Source: Parasphingorhabdus sp. (GTDB lineage Bacteria > Pseudomonadota > Alphaproteobacteria > Sphingomonadales > Sphingomonadaceae). From it: DNA of 64,000 bases. Made by a program: the position numbers and the translations under genes. Where the stretch lies: contig JAUCYS010000010.1 of NCBI GenBank assembly GCA_030373505.1, positions 89,163-153,162 on the forward strand, in the 5' to 3' direction. Positions 43,964 through 54,001 of the stretch are shown here, in pieces (position 1 is the first letter of the stretch; each line of letters begins with the position of its first letter). The notes below the pieces were generated by a model. The model was not told the DNA's origin and searched no databases. It worked only from the letters and a program-made list of their open reading frames with translations.

Positions 43964-44845
43964 TTACTCGGTAATCCAGCGATCGGCGGCGATGCCCTGA
44001 ATATATAGCAGCGCCGTCAAATCATTATATCTGATCGCCACATCGGCAGCCTGCGCCGCCTTGGGCTTGGCATGATAGGCCACGCCCAGGCCCGCTCGCT
44101 GCAGCATAGGGATATCATTGGCACCGTCGCCGACCGCAATGCACTGGTCCAGCGACAGGTTGGCCGCCCGCGCCGCCGATTGCAGCAATTCATCCTTGCG
44201 GGTCGAATCCACGATGGCACCGTCCAGATCGCCGGTCAGCAGGCCGCTGTCCTCGCCGAGGACATTGGCGTGAAAGGATTCAAAACCAATGGCTTGTGCG
44301 ACAGGCTTGGCAAATCTTGTGAATCCACCGGAGACCAGAATGGTCGTCGCCGCGTCTCGCGCCATGGTGCGGACAAGAGTCTCGGCCCCCGGCATGATCT
44401 TCACCCGTTCGTCCAGACATTTCTGGATGGCCGCTGTTTCCAGTCCCCTGAGCAGCGCCACCCGGCCGCGGAGCGCTTCCTCAAAATCCAGCTCTCCCTG
44501 CATCGCGCGTTCGGTGATTGCCGCGATTTGCGGCTTGATGCCCGCATAGTCGGCCAGCTCATCGATACATTCGACGGTGATCATGGTGCTGTCCATGTCG
44601 GAAATCAGCAGTTTTTTCTGCCGACTGTTCTCCGGTTGCACCGCGACATCCACCTCACCCGCCATGGCTTCAAGATGCTGGCGGGCGGCGACCGCGTCGC
44701 CGGCGAAGAAGATATCGAGCGCTCGCCCGTCGATGACGTCGGACTGGCGGCTGATCAGGGCACCGGATGCGTCGAGACCCGCCAGCGCCGCGGTAATATC
44801 TCTCTCATTCAGGGAATCTTTTGCTATGAGCGTCGCGATGAACAT
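43964..44845 (-). CDS. serB: phosphoserine phosphatase
   Basis: 293 residues from ATG 44845 with GGAGA five bases upstream. An N-terminal ACT-like regulatory part is followed by the HAD core: ISDMDSTMITVECIDELA (nucleophile Asp), ILVSGGFTRFAKPVA (Ser), and AVGDGANDIPMLQRAGLGVAYHAKP. Last step of serine synthesis. Its 5' end overlaps the miaA 5' end by 20 bases on the opposite strand. Confidence 0.95.
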   Translation of the reverse strand: MFIATLIAKDSLNERDITAALAGLDASGALISRQSDVIDGRALDIFFAGDAVAARQHLEAMAGEVDVAVQPENSRQKKLLISDMDSTMITVECIDELADYAGIKPQIAAITERAMQGELDFEEALRGRVALLRGLETAAIQKCLDERVKIMPGAETLVRTMARDAATTILVSGGFTRFAKPVAQAIGFESFHANVLGEDSGLLTGDLDGAIVDSTRKDELLQSAARAANLSLDQCIAVGDGANDIPMLQRAGLGVAYHAKPKAAQAADVAIRYNDLTALLYIQGIAADRWITE

Positions 44846-45773
44846 GATTTCTCCGAAACAGGACAGAAATGTTGCGCTGGTTGTTGGACCGACGGCCAGC
44901 GGTAAATCCGCCTTGGCATTGGACATTGCCAAAAAGCAACCCTCGGTAATCATCAATGCGGACAGCGCGCAGGTCTATAGCGACCTTAGTATCCTCAGCG
45001 CTCGACCCACCGAGGAAGAGATGGATGGCATTGAACACCAGCTTTTCGGCTATATTGACGGCAGCGAGGCCTGTTCCGCGGCGCGCTGGGCCGAGGATGC
45101 CAGGGCGGCGATTGCCGAAGCGCATCAACGCGATTCATTGCCGATACTGGTCGGCGGCACCGGCCTCTATGTCCGAATCCTGCTCGACGGGATCGCCCCG
45201 ATTCCGCCCATCGAGCCGGAGGTCCGGCAGGACATCCGGAAAATGGAAACATTGGAAGCATATCACGCGCTGCAAGGAGAGGACCCGGTCGCTGCCGAAC
45301 GGTTGCATGCGGCCGACACAACGCGGATCCAGCGCGCGCTGGAAGTGGTCCGGTCGACCGGCAAGCCGCTGAACCATTGGCAAAAGAACAAGGTCGGCGG
45401 CATTGGCGAGCAGATCAAATTGCATCCGCTGGTGATGCTGCCCCCGCGCGAATGGCTGTATCAGCGCTGCGACCAACGCCTGCACGAGATGGTCGCGCGC
45501 GGCGCGAAACAGGAAGTGGAGCATCTTCTGGCCCGCCACTTGCCAGCCAATCTGCCGGTCATGCGGGCGATCGGGGTGGCGGAATTCGGCGACTGGCTGT
45601 CGGGCAATATTGACAGGGAAACCGCCATTGAACGCGCGCAAATCGCCACACGGCAATATGCCAAACGCCAATATACGTGGTTCCGGAACCAGAGTCCGGC
45701 GGACTGGACGCGCATAGACGGGACATTAAATAATGATTTTGAAGTTATAATTGAAACTATATTACATCATTAG
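44826..45773 (+). CDS. miaA: tRNA dimethylallyltransferase
   Basis: 315 residues from ATG 44826 with AGGGAA upstream; ATGs at 44838 and 44844 are alternatives. P-loop ALVVGPTASGKSALALDIA; INADSAQVYSDLSILSARPT; LVGGTGLYVRILLDGIAP; ERAQIATRQYAKRQYTWFRNQ near the end. Adds the isopentenyl group to A37 of tRNAs reading UNN. The last residues before the stop are AT-rich (NNDFEVIIETILHH). Confidence 0.95.
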   Translation: MSVAMNMISPKQDRNVALVVGPTASGKSALALDIAKKQPSVIINADSAQVYSDLSILSARPTEEEMDGIEHQLFGYIDGSEACSAARWAEDARAAIAEAHQRDSLPILVGGTGLYVRILLDGIAPIPPIEPEVRQDIRKMETLEAYHALQGEDPVAAERLHAADTTRIQRALEVVRSTGKPLNHWQKNKVGGIGEQIKLHPLVMLPPREWLYQRCDQRLHEMVARGAKQEVEHLLARHLPANLPVMRAIGVAEFGDWLSGNIDRETAIERAQIATRQYAKRQYTWFRNQSPADWTRIDGTLNNDFEVIIETILHH

Positions 45774-45879
45774 ACCTTGACATAATATATTCAGATATGT
45801 AGCGACCCCCGGAATAACAAATCCTTGCGTATCGTGTTGCAGTCCATCATGGCGGGCGGGCAGCGCAAACAGACAATCA

Positions 45880-47637
45880 ATGGAGCATGATGTGGCCGAA
45901 AAGAGCGGCGCCGACATATTGGTAGAGACCCTCCTGGACCTTGGCGTGGATACCGTGTTCGGCTATCCGGGCGGCGCTGTGCTTCCCATTTACGACGCGC
46001 TGTACGAACATCCGAAGATCAAGCATATTCTGGTACGGCACGAGCAGGCAGCGACCCATGCCGCGGAAGGCTATGCGCGCTCTACCGGCAAGCCGGGCGT
46101 TGTGCTGGTTACCTCTGGCCCGGGTGCCACCAACGCGGTCACCGGTATCACCGATGCGCTGATGGACAGCATCCCGATGGTCGTCATCACCGGCCAGGTC
46201 GCGACCAATCTGATCGGCACCGACGCCTTTCAGGAAGCCGACACGATCGGCATCACGCGCCATTGCACCAAACATAATTATCTGGTCAAAAAGCCCTCCG
46301 ATCTGGCGGCCGTTGTGCAGGAAGCCTTTCATATCGCGACCAAGGGACGGCCAGGGCCGGTGGTCATCGACATTCCCAAGAATGTCCAGGTGGCCGCAGC
46401 AGAATTCGCTCGCCACACCGGCAAGGGCAATTCGCGCTATCAGCCGCAAACCGAAGGCGATTTCAAGGCGATCAACGCCGCTGCCGAGATGATCATGAAT
46501 GCCAAGGCCCCGGTTCTCTATACCGGCGGCGGGATCATCAACAGCGGCCCCAAGGCAAGCGAAACGCTGCGCGAACTGGCCGAACTGCTAGGCTGCCCGG
46601 TCACGTCGACGCTGATGGGCCTCGGCGCCTTCCCGGCGTCATCCGACAAATGGCTCGGCATGCTGGGCATGCACGGCACGTTTGAAGCCAATATGGCCAT
46701 GAACAAGGCTGATCTGGTGATCTGTCTGGGCGCGCGCTTTGACGACCGCATTACCGGGCGCATCGATGCCTTTTCGCCGAACAGCAAGAAAATCCATGTC
46801 GATATCGACCGGTCCTCGATCAACAAGACGATCCGGGTGGACCTGCCGGTCATCGGCGACGTCGGCCGGGTGATGGAACAGTTGCTGGCCGTGCTCAAGG
46901 GCCGCCGCTTTGCGACCCCGGACCATGAGGAATGGTGGGCCCGAATCAGGGGCTGGCGGGCAACGAATTGCCTCGATTATCCTGAAAACAAGCAGGAGAT
47001 CATGCCGCAGAAAGCGATCCGCAAGCTGTGGGAAGCCACGCACGAGCGCGAACCGATCATCACCACCGAAGTCGGCCAGCACCAGATGTGGGCGGCCCAG
47101 CATTTCGATTTCGAAAGCCCCAACAAATGGCTGACCAGTGGCGGTCTCGGCACGATGGGCTATGGCTTGCCCGCCGCGATCGGTGCCCAGTTGGGCAACC
47201 CCGACGCGCTGGTGATCGATATCGCCGGCGAAGCGTCGATCCAGATGAATATCCAGGAACTGGGAACGGCGACGCAATATCGCCTGCCGGTCAAGCTGTT
47301 CATCCTCAACAACGAATATATGGGAATGGTTCGCCAGTGGCAGGAACTGACCTACGAAAGCCGCTATTCCAACAGCTACAGCGACAGTCTGCCCGACTTC
47401 GTGAAGCTTGCCGAAAGTTACGGCTGGACCGGTATCCGGATTGAGGATCCGGCGGATCTGGAGTCGGGCATTCGCCAGATGCTCGATACCGACGGTCCGG
47501 TGCTGGTCGATTGCCGCGTTGCCAAGCTGGCCAACTGCTTCCCGATGATCCCGTCCGGGGCCGCCCATACCGAGATGCTGCTGACCGCAGAGGACGTGAA
47601 GGGTACGATGGACGACCGAGCAAAGGCGCTTGTATGA
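45880..47637 (+). CDS. ilvB: acetolactate synthase large subunit (biosynthetic)
   Basis: 585 residues. First step of valine/isoleucine/leucine synthesis, using thiamine diphosphate, Mg and FAD. FGYPGGAVLPIYDAL and RHEQAATHAAEGYARSTG form the Glu/TPP site, GKGNSR the quinone/FAD linker, and GGLGTMGYGLPAAIGAQL the FAD part. The metal motif reads IAGEASIQMNIQEL where many enzymes have GDA/GDG, that is Glu in place of the usual Asp. TTGACA at 45777-45782 may be its -35. The small subunit gene follows with an ATGA overlap. Confidence 0.96.
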   Translation: MEHDVAEKSGADILVETLLDLGVDTVFGYPGGAVLPIYDALYEHPKIKHILVRHEQAATHAAEGYARSTGKPGVVLVTSGPGATNAVTGITDALMDSIPMVVITGQVATNLIGTDAFQEADTIGITRHCTKHNYLVKKPSDLAAVVQEAFHIATKGRPGPVVIDIPKNVQVAAAEFARHTGKGNSRYQPQTEGDFKAINAAAEMIMNAKAPVLYTGGGIINSGPKASETLRELAELLGCPVTSTLMGLGAFPASSDKWLGMLGMHGTFEANMAMNKADLVICLGARFDDRITGRIDAFSPNSKKIHVDIDRSSINKTIRVDLPVIGDVGRVMEQLLAVLKGRRFATPDHEEWWARIRGWRATNCLDYPENKQEIMPQKAIRKLWEATHEREPIITTEVGQHQMWAAQHFDFESPNKWLTSGGLGTMGYGLPAAIGAQLGNPDALVIDIAGEASIQMNIQELGTATQYRLPVKLFILNNEYMGMVRQWQELTYESRYSNSYSDSLPDFVKLAESYGWTGIRIEDPADLESGIRQMLDTDGPVLVDCRVAKLANCFPMIPSGAAHTEMLLTAEDVKGTMDDRAKALV

Positions 47638-48152
47638 TGCATATTCACGAGGAAGCCGTCGAGCGGCATGTTCTTGCCGTTCTGGTCGACAATGAGGCCG
47701 GCATCCTGGCACGCATCGCCGGCATGTTCACTGCCCGCGGCTATAATATCGAAAGCCTGACCGTGGCCGATATCAGCGAGGATCATGCGATCAGCCGGAT
47801 CACTATCGCCACCAACGGCCCGCCGCATGTCATCGAGCAGATCATTTCCCAGCTCGACCGGCTGGTGCCGGTGCACAGCGTCCGCGACCTGACCGAATCC
47901 GGTCCGCACGTGCAGCGCGAACTGGCGCTGGTCAAGGTGGCCGGCAAGGGCGAAAACCGGATCGAGGCGATGCGACTGGCCGATGCCTATCGCGCGCGGA
48001 TCGTCGATGCCTCGACCGAGAGCTTCATTTTCGAAATCACCGGCGCGCCGGAGAAAATCGAGACCTTCGTTGCGCTGATGCGCGAAGTCGGGCTGGTGGA
48101 AGTGGGCCGGACCGGTGTGGTCGCGGTAGGACGCGGGCCCAACGCCAGCTAA
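47634..48152 (+). CDS. ilvN: acetolactate synthase small (regulatory) subunit
   Basis: 172 residues from ATG 47634, or 171 from the adjacent ATG 47637. The N-terminal ACT domain HVLAVLVDNEAGILARIAGMFTARGYNIESLTV binds valine for feedback control. VRDLTESGPHVQRELALVKV and the C-terminal FEITGAPEKIETFVALMREVGLVEVGRTG complete the family. It overlaps ilvB by 4 bases, and ilvC follows 41 bases later. Confidence 0.95.
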   Translation: MMHIHEEAVERHVLAVLVDNEAGILARIAGMFTARGYNIESLTVADISEDHAISRITIATNGPPHVIEQIISQLDRLVPVHSVRDLTESGPHVQRELALVKVAGKGENRIEAMRLADAYRARIVDASTESFIFEITGAPEKIETFVALMREVGLVEVGRTGVVAVGRGPNAS

Positions 48153-48193
48153 AATTTTTCGTTTCAAATCACAGCAATACAAAGGACGCCTAA

Positions 48194-49641
<1,448 letters not shown>

Positions 49642-49800
49642 TCGCGCTTCCCTTCAAAGTTCGGAACGCTTCTAGGTCACCAATCTTAAGATTTTACAAT
49701 TCGAAGCATAATAGATTGGTCGACACCCATTATTTTTGCTGATTTTCAAAAAATGCACGTGCCAGTTGATTTATGAAGGATTCTGGATAAAAAGCTTCCC

Positions 49801-49848
49801 ATGACGAGGTTAAAAGCTCTCTCGCTGCTACGACTTAGACGCCCTTAG
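49801..49848 (+). CDS. putative leucine-rich leader peptide of leuA
   Basis: A 15-codon frame, MTRLKALSLLRLRRP, has five Leu codons, each different (TTA, CTC, CTG, CTA, CTT). It ends 124 bases before leuA. The stop codon lies in the left arm of a stem (49842-49851 with 49885-49894). This is what ribosome-mediated attenuation by charged tRNA-Leu would look like. A good ribosome-binding site is not visible (GGA is 13 bases away), which keeps confidence moderate. The rest of the 331-base gap from 49642 shows no other gene. Confidence 0.5.
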   Translation: MTRLKALSLLRLRRP

Positions 49849-49894
49849 GCGTACCCAAGCTGCTGCCCGGAACGCGCAGCGCCCCGCCTAAGGG
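49842..49894 (+). promoter_or_regulatory. stem-loop after the leuA leader peptide
   Basis: CCCTTAGGCG (49842-49851) pairs perfectly with CGCCTAAGGG (49885-49894). An inner GCTGC/GCAGC pair can also form, and CGCC-TTAGG-CG offers a small alternative hairpin. It starts within the leader peptide. No clear T-run follows, so whether it terminates transcription or blocks the leuA start is open. Confidence 0.5.
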
Positions 49895-49972
49895 ACGAAT
49901 TTCCAGACCATTTCCGTAAATCCCGCGAATTTGTGCCTTGCGCGCAATTTCCAGCAGCATAAGAGTGAAGCC

Positions 49973-51631
49973 ATGCATCCGAATCCGTCACAAAAATACC
50001 GTCCTTTTCCGCAGATTGACCTGCCCGACCGGCAATGGCCGTCCCGCACGATCGACAAGGCCCCGCGCTGGCTGTCCACCGATCTCCGCGACGGCAACCA
50101 GGCGCTGATCGATCCGATGGACGCGCAGAAGAAACAGCGTTTCTTTGACCTTCTCGTCAAGATCGGGGTCAAGGAGATCGAGGTCGGATTCCCGTCCGCC
50201 GGTGCCACCGATTTTGACTTTATCAGCGGCCTCGTCAAATCCGGAAAAATCCCCGATGACGTCATGGTCCAGGTTTTGACCCAGTCGCGCCGCGACCTGA
50301 TCGAAACCAGCTTTGCCAGCCTGGAAGGCGCAAGGGCCGCGATTGTCCATCTGTACAATGCAGTCTCCCCCGCCTGGCGCGATGTTGTGTTCAAGCTGGA
50401 CAAGCAGGGCGTGAAGGATATTGCCCGCGAAGGCGCGACCATCTTGCGCGAACAGGCCGAAAAATATCCCGATACCGACTGGCATTTCGAATATTCGCCG
50501 GAAACCTTTTCGACCGCGGAACTGGATTTCAGTCTGGAAGTGGTCGAGGCGGTGATGGAAATCATCGAGCCGACCGCCGACAAGCCGCTGATTCTGAACC
50601 TGCCGGCAACGGTGGAAGCGGCGACGCCCAATATCTATGCCGACCAGGTCGAATGGATGTGCAAGCATATCAGCAGGCGCGACCATGTTATTGTCAGTCT
50701 GCACACCCATAATGACCGGGGATCGGGCATCGCCGCATCGGAGCTGGGCCTGATGGCCGGCGCCGACCGGGTCGAGGGCTGCCTGTTCGGCAATGGCGAG
50801 CGCACCGGCAATGTCGATCTGGTGACACTGGGCCTGAACCTTTACACACAAGGCGTTGATCCGCAGCTGGATTTTTCCAATATGGACGAGATCGTCAAGA
50901 CCGTCGAATATTGCAACCAGCTGCCGGTTACGGCGCGCCATCCCTATGCCGGTGAACTGGTCTTCACCGCCTTTTCCGGCTCGCACCAAGATGCGATCAA
51001 GAAGGGCTTTGCGGCGCAGGAACAGCGTAATGACGAGCTGTGGAACGTGCCCTATCTGCCGATCGATCCGCGCGATCTGGGCCGCGATTATGAAGCGGTC
51101 ATCCGGGTCAACAGCCAGTCCGGCAAGGGCGGCATCGCCTGGATTCTGGAGCAGGATTACGGGCTGAAACTGCCCAAGCGGCTGCAGGCCAATTTCAGCC
51201 GCACGGTGCAGGAACTGGCGGACGAGACGAGCCGGGAACTGTCGTCGGAGGATATCTGGGATGCGTTTCAGAAACGCTATCATCTGGATGGGACCGGCAA
51301 ATATAGCCTGGTCGACTATGACGAACGGGCGACCGGCGGCGAACGCATCTTTGTCGGCAAGATCAGGGGACCGGATGGCGAGATATCGGTCAGCGGTCGC
51401 GGCAATGGCCTGATTTCCAGCGTGGTCGACGCCGTGTCCTCGGCACTCGGCGTATCGCTCGAGATCATCGACTATAATGAACATGCCCTGGGCTCGGGCA
51501 AGGATGCCCAGGCCGCTGCCTATATTGAATGCAAGACCGGCGACGGCAAGGAATTTTACGGCGTCGGCATCAACAGCGACGTTGCCACAGCGTCGGTGGA
51601 AGCCCTGCTCAGCGCCGTCAACCGGATTTAA
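49973..51631 (+). CDS. leuA: 2-isopropylmalate synthase, long form
   Basis: 552 residues from ATG 49973. Acetyl-CoA plus 2-oxoisovalerate to 2-isopropylmalate, the first leucine-specific step. STDLRDGNQALIDPMDAQKK is the metal/substrate motif, SLHTHNDRGSGIAASELGLMAGADRVEGCLFGNGERTGN the metal-ligand His pair, and the C-terminal regulatory domain (ERIFVGKIRGPDGEISVSGRGNG) binds leucine. It belongs to the long actinobacterial/yeast-like class. Confidence 0.96.
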   Translation: MHPNPSQKYRPFPQIDLPDRQWPSRTIDKAPRWLSTDLRDGNQALIDPMDAQKKQRFFDLLVKIGVKEIEVGFPSAGATDFDFISGLVKSGKIPDDVMVQVLTQSRRDLIETSFASLEGARAAIVHLYNAVSPAWRDVVFKLDKQGVKDIAREGATILREQAEKYPDTDWHFEYSPETFSTAELDFSLEVVEAVMEIIEPTADKPLILNLPATVEAATPNIYADQVEWMCKHISRRDHVIVSLHTHNDRGSGIAASELGLMAGADRVEGCLFGNGERTGNVDLVTLGLNLYTQGVDPQLDFSNMDEIVKTVEYCNQLPVTARHPYAGELVFTAFSGSHQDAIKKGFAAQEQRNDELWNVPYLPIDPRDLGRDYEAVIRVNSQSGKGGIAWILEQDYGLKLPKRLQANFSRTVQELADETSRELSSEDIWDAFQKRYHLDGTGKYSLVDYDERATGGERIFVGKIRGPDGEISVSGRGNGLISSVVDAVSSALGVSLEIIDYNEHALGSGKDAQAAAYIECKTGDGKEFYGVGINSDVATASVEALLSAVNRI

Positions 51632-51660
51632 GCGCTCGGTTAAAATAACAGTGGAATATG

Positions 51661-51684
51661 CCACCGCATCGGCTAATGCGGTGG
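51661..51684 (+). terminator. terminator-like hairpin after leuA
   Basis: CCACCGCAT (51661-51669) and ATGCGGTGG (51676-51684) form a perfect 9-base stem with loop CGGCTA, followed by CATTGCTTTTC. It lies 29 bases after the leuA stop. Confidence 0.65.
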
Positions 51685-51710
51685 CATTGCTTTTCACATC
51701 GGGGGTTTCC

Positions 51711-52682
51711 ATGACTTTGCCAGCCATTTTTGACAATCTTCGCCTGCCGCTTATCGGCTCTCCCTTGTTCATCGTGTCGGGGCCGGAACTGGTCATCGCG
51801 CAATGCAAGGCCGGGATCGTCGGCAGCTTCCCTGCCCTGAACGCGCGCCCGCAGACCATGCTCGATGAATGGCTGCACCAGATCACCGAGGAACTGGCAA
51901 CGTGGAACCGGGAAAATCCGGACAAGCCGGCAGCGCCCTTTGCCGTCAACCAGATCGTCCACAAGTCGAACGACCGGCTCGACCAGGACATGGCAACCTG
52001 CGCGAAGTGGAAAGTGCCGATCGTGATCACCTCGCTCGGCGCGATCGAGGATCTCAATACCGCTGTCAAAAGCTGGGGCGGCATTACCCTGCACGACATC
52101 ATCAACAACCGTTTCGCGCACAAGGCGATCGAAAAAGGAGCGACCGGCCTCATTCCGGTGGCTGCCGGAGCCGGCGGCCATGCCGGCACCCTGTCCCCGT
52201 TCGCGCTGATGCAGGAAATCCGCGAATGGTTTGATGGCCCCGTGGCGCTCTCCGGCTCAATCGGCAATGGCGCATCGATCCTGGCCGCGCAGGCGATGGG
52301 TGCCGATCTGGGCTATGCCGGATCCGCCTTTATCGCCACCAAGGAGGCCAATGCGGATCAGGGCTACAAGGAAGGCATTGTCGAGGGCCAGGCCTCCGAT
52401 ATCGTCTATTCCGACCTGTTTACCGGCGTGAAGGGCAATTATCTGCGCCAGTCGATCGAAAATGCCGGGCTCGACCCGGACAATCTGCCGCAGGGCGACT
52501 ATAAGACGATGAACTTCGGTTCGGGTGGCAATACCGAGAAAAAGGCGTGGAAGGATATCTGGGGCTGCGGCCAGGGTATCGGCCTGATCAAGGATGTGAT
52601 GAGCGTCCAGGAGATGGTCGACCAGTTCACGCGTGAATATCGCGAGGCGCGGGAGAGCCTGAAGACGCGATTCAACTATTGA
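51711..52682 (+). CDS. nitronate monooxygenase family protein (first copy)
   Basis: 323 residues from ATG 51711. TIM-barrel FMN enzyme: LRLPLIGSPLFIVSGPELVIAQCKAGIVGSFPALNAR, AAGAGGHAGTLSPFALM (catalytic His region), GSIGNGASILAAQAMGADLGYAGSAFI (phosphate loop), and EGQASDIVYSDLFTGVKGNYLRQSI. The family oxidises nitronates, but many members have other flavin roles. A second, diverged family member follows 80 bases later. Confidence 0.88.
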   Translation: MTLPAIFDNLRLPLIGSPLFIVSGPELVIAQCKAGIVGSFPALNARPQTMLDEWLHQITEELATWNRENPDKPAAPFAVNQIVHKSNDRLDQDMATCAKWKVPIVITSLGAIEDLNTAVKSWGGITLHDIINNRFAHKAIEKGATGLIPVAAGAGGHAGTLSPFALMQEIREWFDGPVALSGSIGNGASILAAQAMGADLGYAGSAFIATKEANADQGYKEGIVEGQASDIVYSDLFTGVKGNYLRQSIENAGLDPDNLPQGDYKTMNFGSGGNTEKKAWKDIWGCGQGIGLIKDVMSVQEMVDQFTREYREARESLKTRFNY

Positions 52683-52764
52683 CCTCGCAAGCCTCTGAAA
52701 GCAGATTTGGGAATGGATATCCAGTGACGATCATTCCCCCTTCCCGCTGATACAGGCGTAAATC

Positions 52765-53799
52765 ATGAATCCTCCTTTCATCGACAACCGGTTCATACGA
52801 CGGTTCAGTCTCTCCACGCCGGTTGCGCTGGCGCCCATGGCATTGGCCACCGGGGGCGAGCTGGCCGCCGCCTGCGCGCGCGCAGGAGCGCTGGCGCTGG
52901 TTGGTGGCGGCTATGGCGATCTGGAGTGGACGCAGCGGGAATATAGCGGTGCAGTAAACCTGCTGGGCGATGATGCCGCTGCCCTGGCGAGACTGGGCTG
53001 CGGGTTCATATCCTGGAAGCTCGAGGAGGACCGCAGCGCACTGGACTGGCTGCTCGACCAGCCACACCGGCCTGCTGCTGTGATGCTGTCCTTCGGCGAC
53101 CCGAGCCGCTTCGGCAGAATATTGTCCGACCAAGGCATACCAGTGATCTGCCAGATTCAGACGATTGCACAGCTGCCTGCTGCGGTCGAAGCCGGTGCCT
53201 CGGTCATTGTCGCGCAAGGGTGCGAGGCGGGCGGCCATGGGATGAATGCCTTCGAGGGCCGCAGCACATTCACTCTGGTGCCGGAAATGGCCGACTGGCT
53301 GGCCAGACATGCTCCCGAGATCATTCTGCTCGCTGCGGGCGGGATTGCGGATGGTCGCGGCCTGGCCGCTTCCATGATGCTGGGCGCGGACGGCGCGCTG
53401 ATTGGATCGCGGCTATGGGCTAGCCAGGAGTCAATGGCGGCGGCAAGCGCCAAGCATGCGTCCCTGGCTGCCAGCGGCGATGATACTGCGCGAACCGGCA
53501 TTTTCGACATATTGCGGCGCAAGAACTGGCCGGAACAATTTGACTTCAGGGCGATCAGAAATCGACTGCACGAAAAATGGGAGCAGCGGATAGACGAGCT
53601 TCGCACCAGTCCCGAAGCAGCCATTGAGGATTATCTGGAGGGCGTGCGGACGGAAGATTATGATCGAGCCCATATCACCGTCGGTGAAGCCATTGGTCTG
53701 ATCAATGAAATCCTGCCAGCGGAACAGGTGATTGAAAACATCAACCGCGAGGCTGCACGCCTGCTTGCTGGTGAAGCTTTGGACAAGCAACCGGAATAG
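52765..53799 (+). CDS. nitronate monooxygenase-like FMN protein (second copy)
   Basis: 344 residues. TIM-barrel features: TPVALAPMALATGGELAAACARAGALALVGGGYG, IVAQGCEAGGHG (His region), and LLAAGGIADGRGLAASMMLGADGALIGSRL (FMN phosphate loop). It is from a different branch than the gene before it; the C-terminal part (FRAIRNRLHEKWEQRIDELRTSPEAAIEDYL) is helical. Substrate unknown. The following 202 bases (53800-54001) hold only the promoter of the next gene. Confidence 0.85.
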   Translation: MNPPFIDNRFIRRFSLSTPVALAPMALATGGELAAACARAGALALVGGGYGDLEWTQREYSGAVNLLGDDAAALARLGCGFISWKLEEDRSALDWLLDQPHRPAAVMLSFGDPSRFGRILSDQGIPVICQIQTIAQLPAAVEAGASVIVAQGCEAGGHGMNAFEGRSTFTLVPEMADWLARHAPEIILLAAGGIADGRGLAASMMLGADGALIGSRLWASQESMAAASAKHASLAASGDDTARTGIFDILRRKNWPEQFDFRAIRNRLHEKWEQRIDELRTSPEAAIEDYLEGVRTEDYDRAHITVGEAIGLINEILPAEQVIENINREAARLLAGEALDKQPE

Positions 53800-54001
53800 C
53801 GGCTAATCCCCCGTCGATCATTCGCGCAAAATCTGTCTCAATTTCGGACATTCTGGAAAGATCCGAGAAATTTCGTCCGATAATGACAGGATTTCCGTCA
53901 TTAAATCGCTTTATATAAGGTAAATGCGAGTGAAACTGCATCTGTCACGCATGGGGCCAGCCTATGCCCTGGCCCGGGGGAAATAAGGAAAGGTCCTGTT
54001 T

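Noticed and set aside
49988..52267. 759-codon open frame on the minus strand over leuA and the first nitronate monooxygenase gene
   Set aside because: It is the antisense shadow of two well-supported genes in GC-rich DNA. The translation shows no family and no sensible start.
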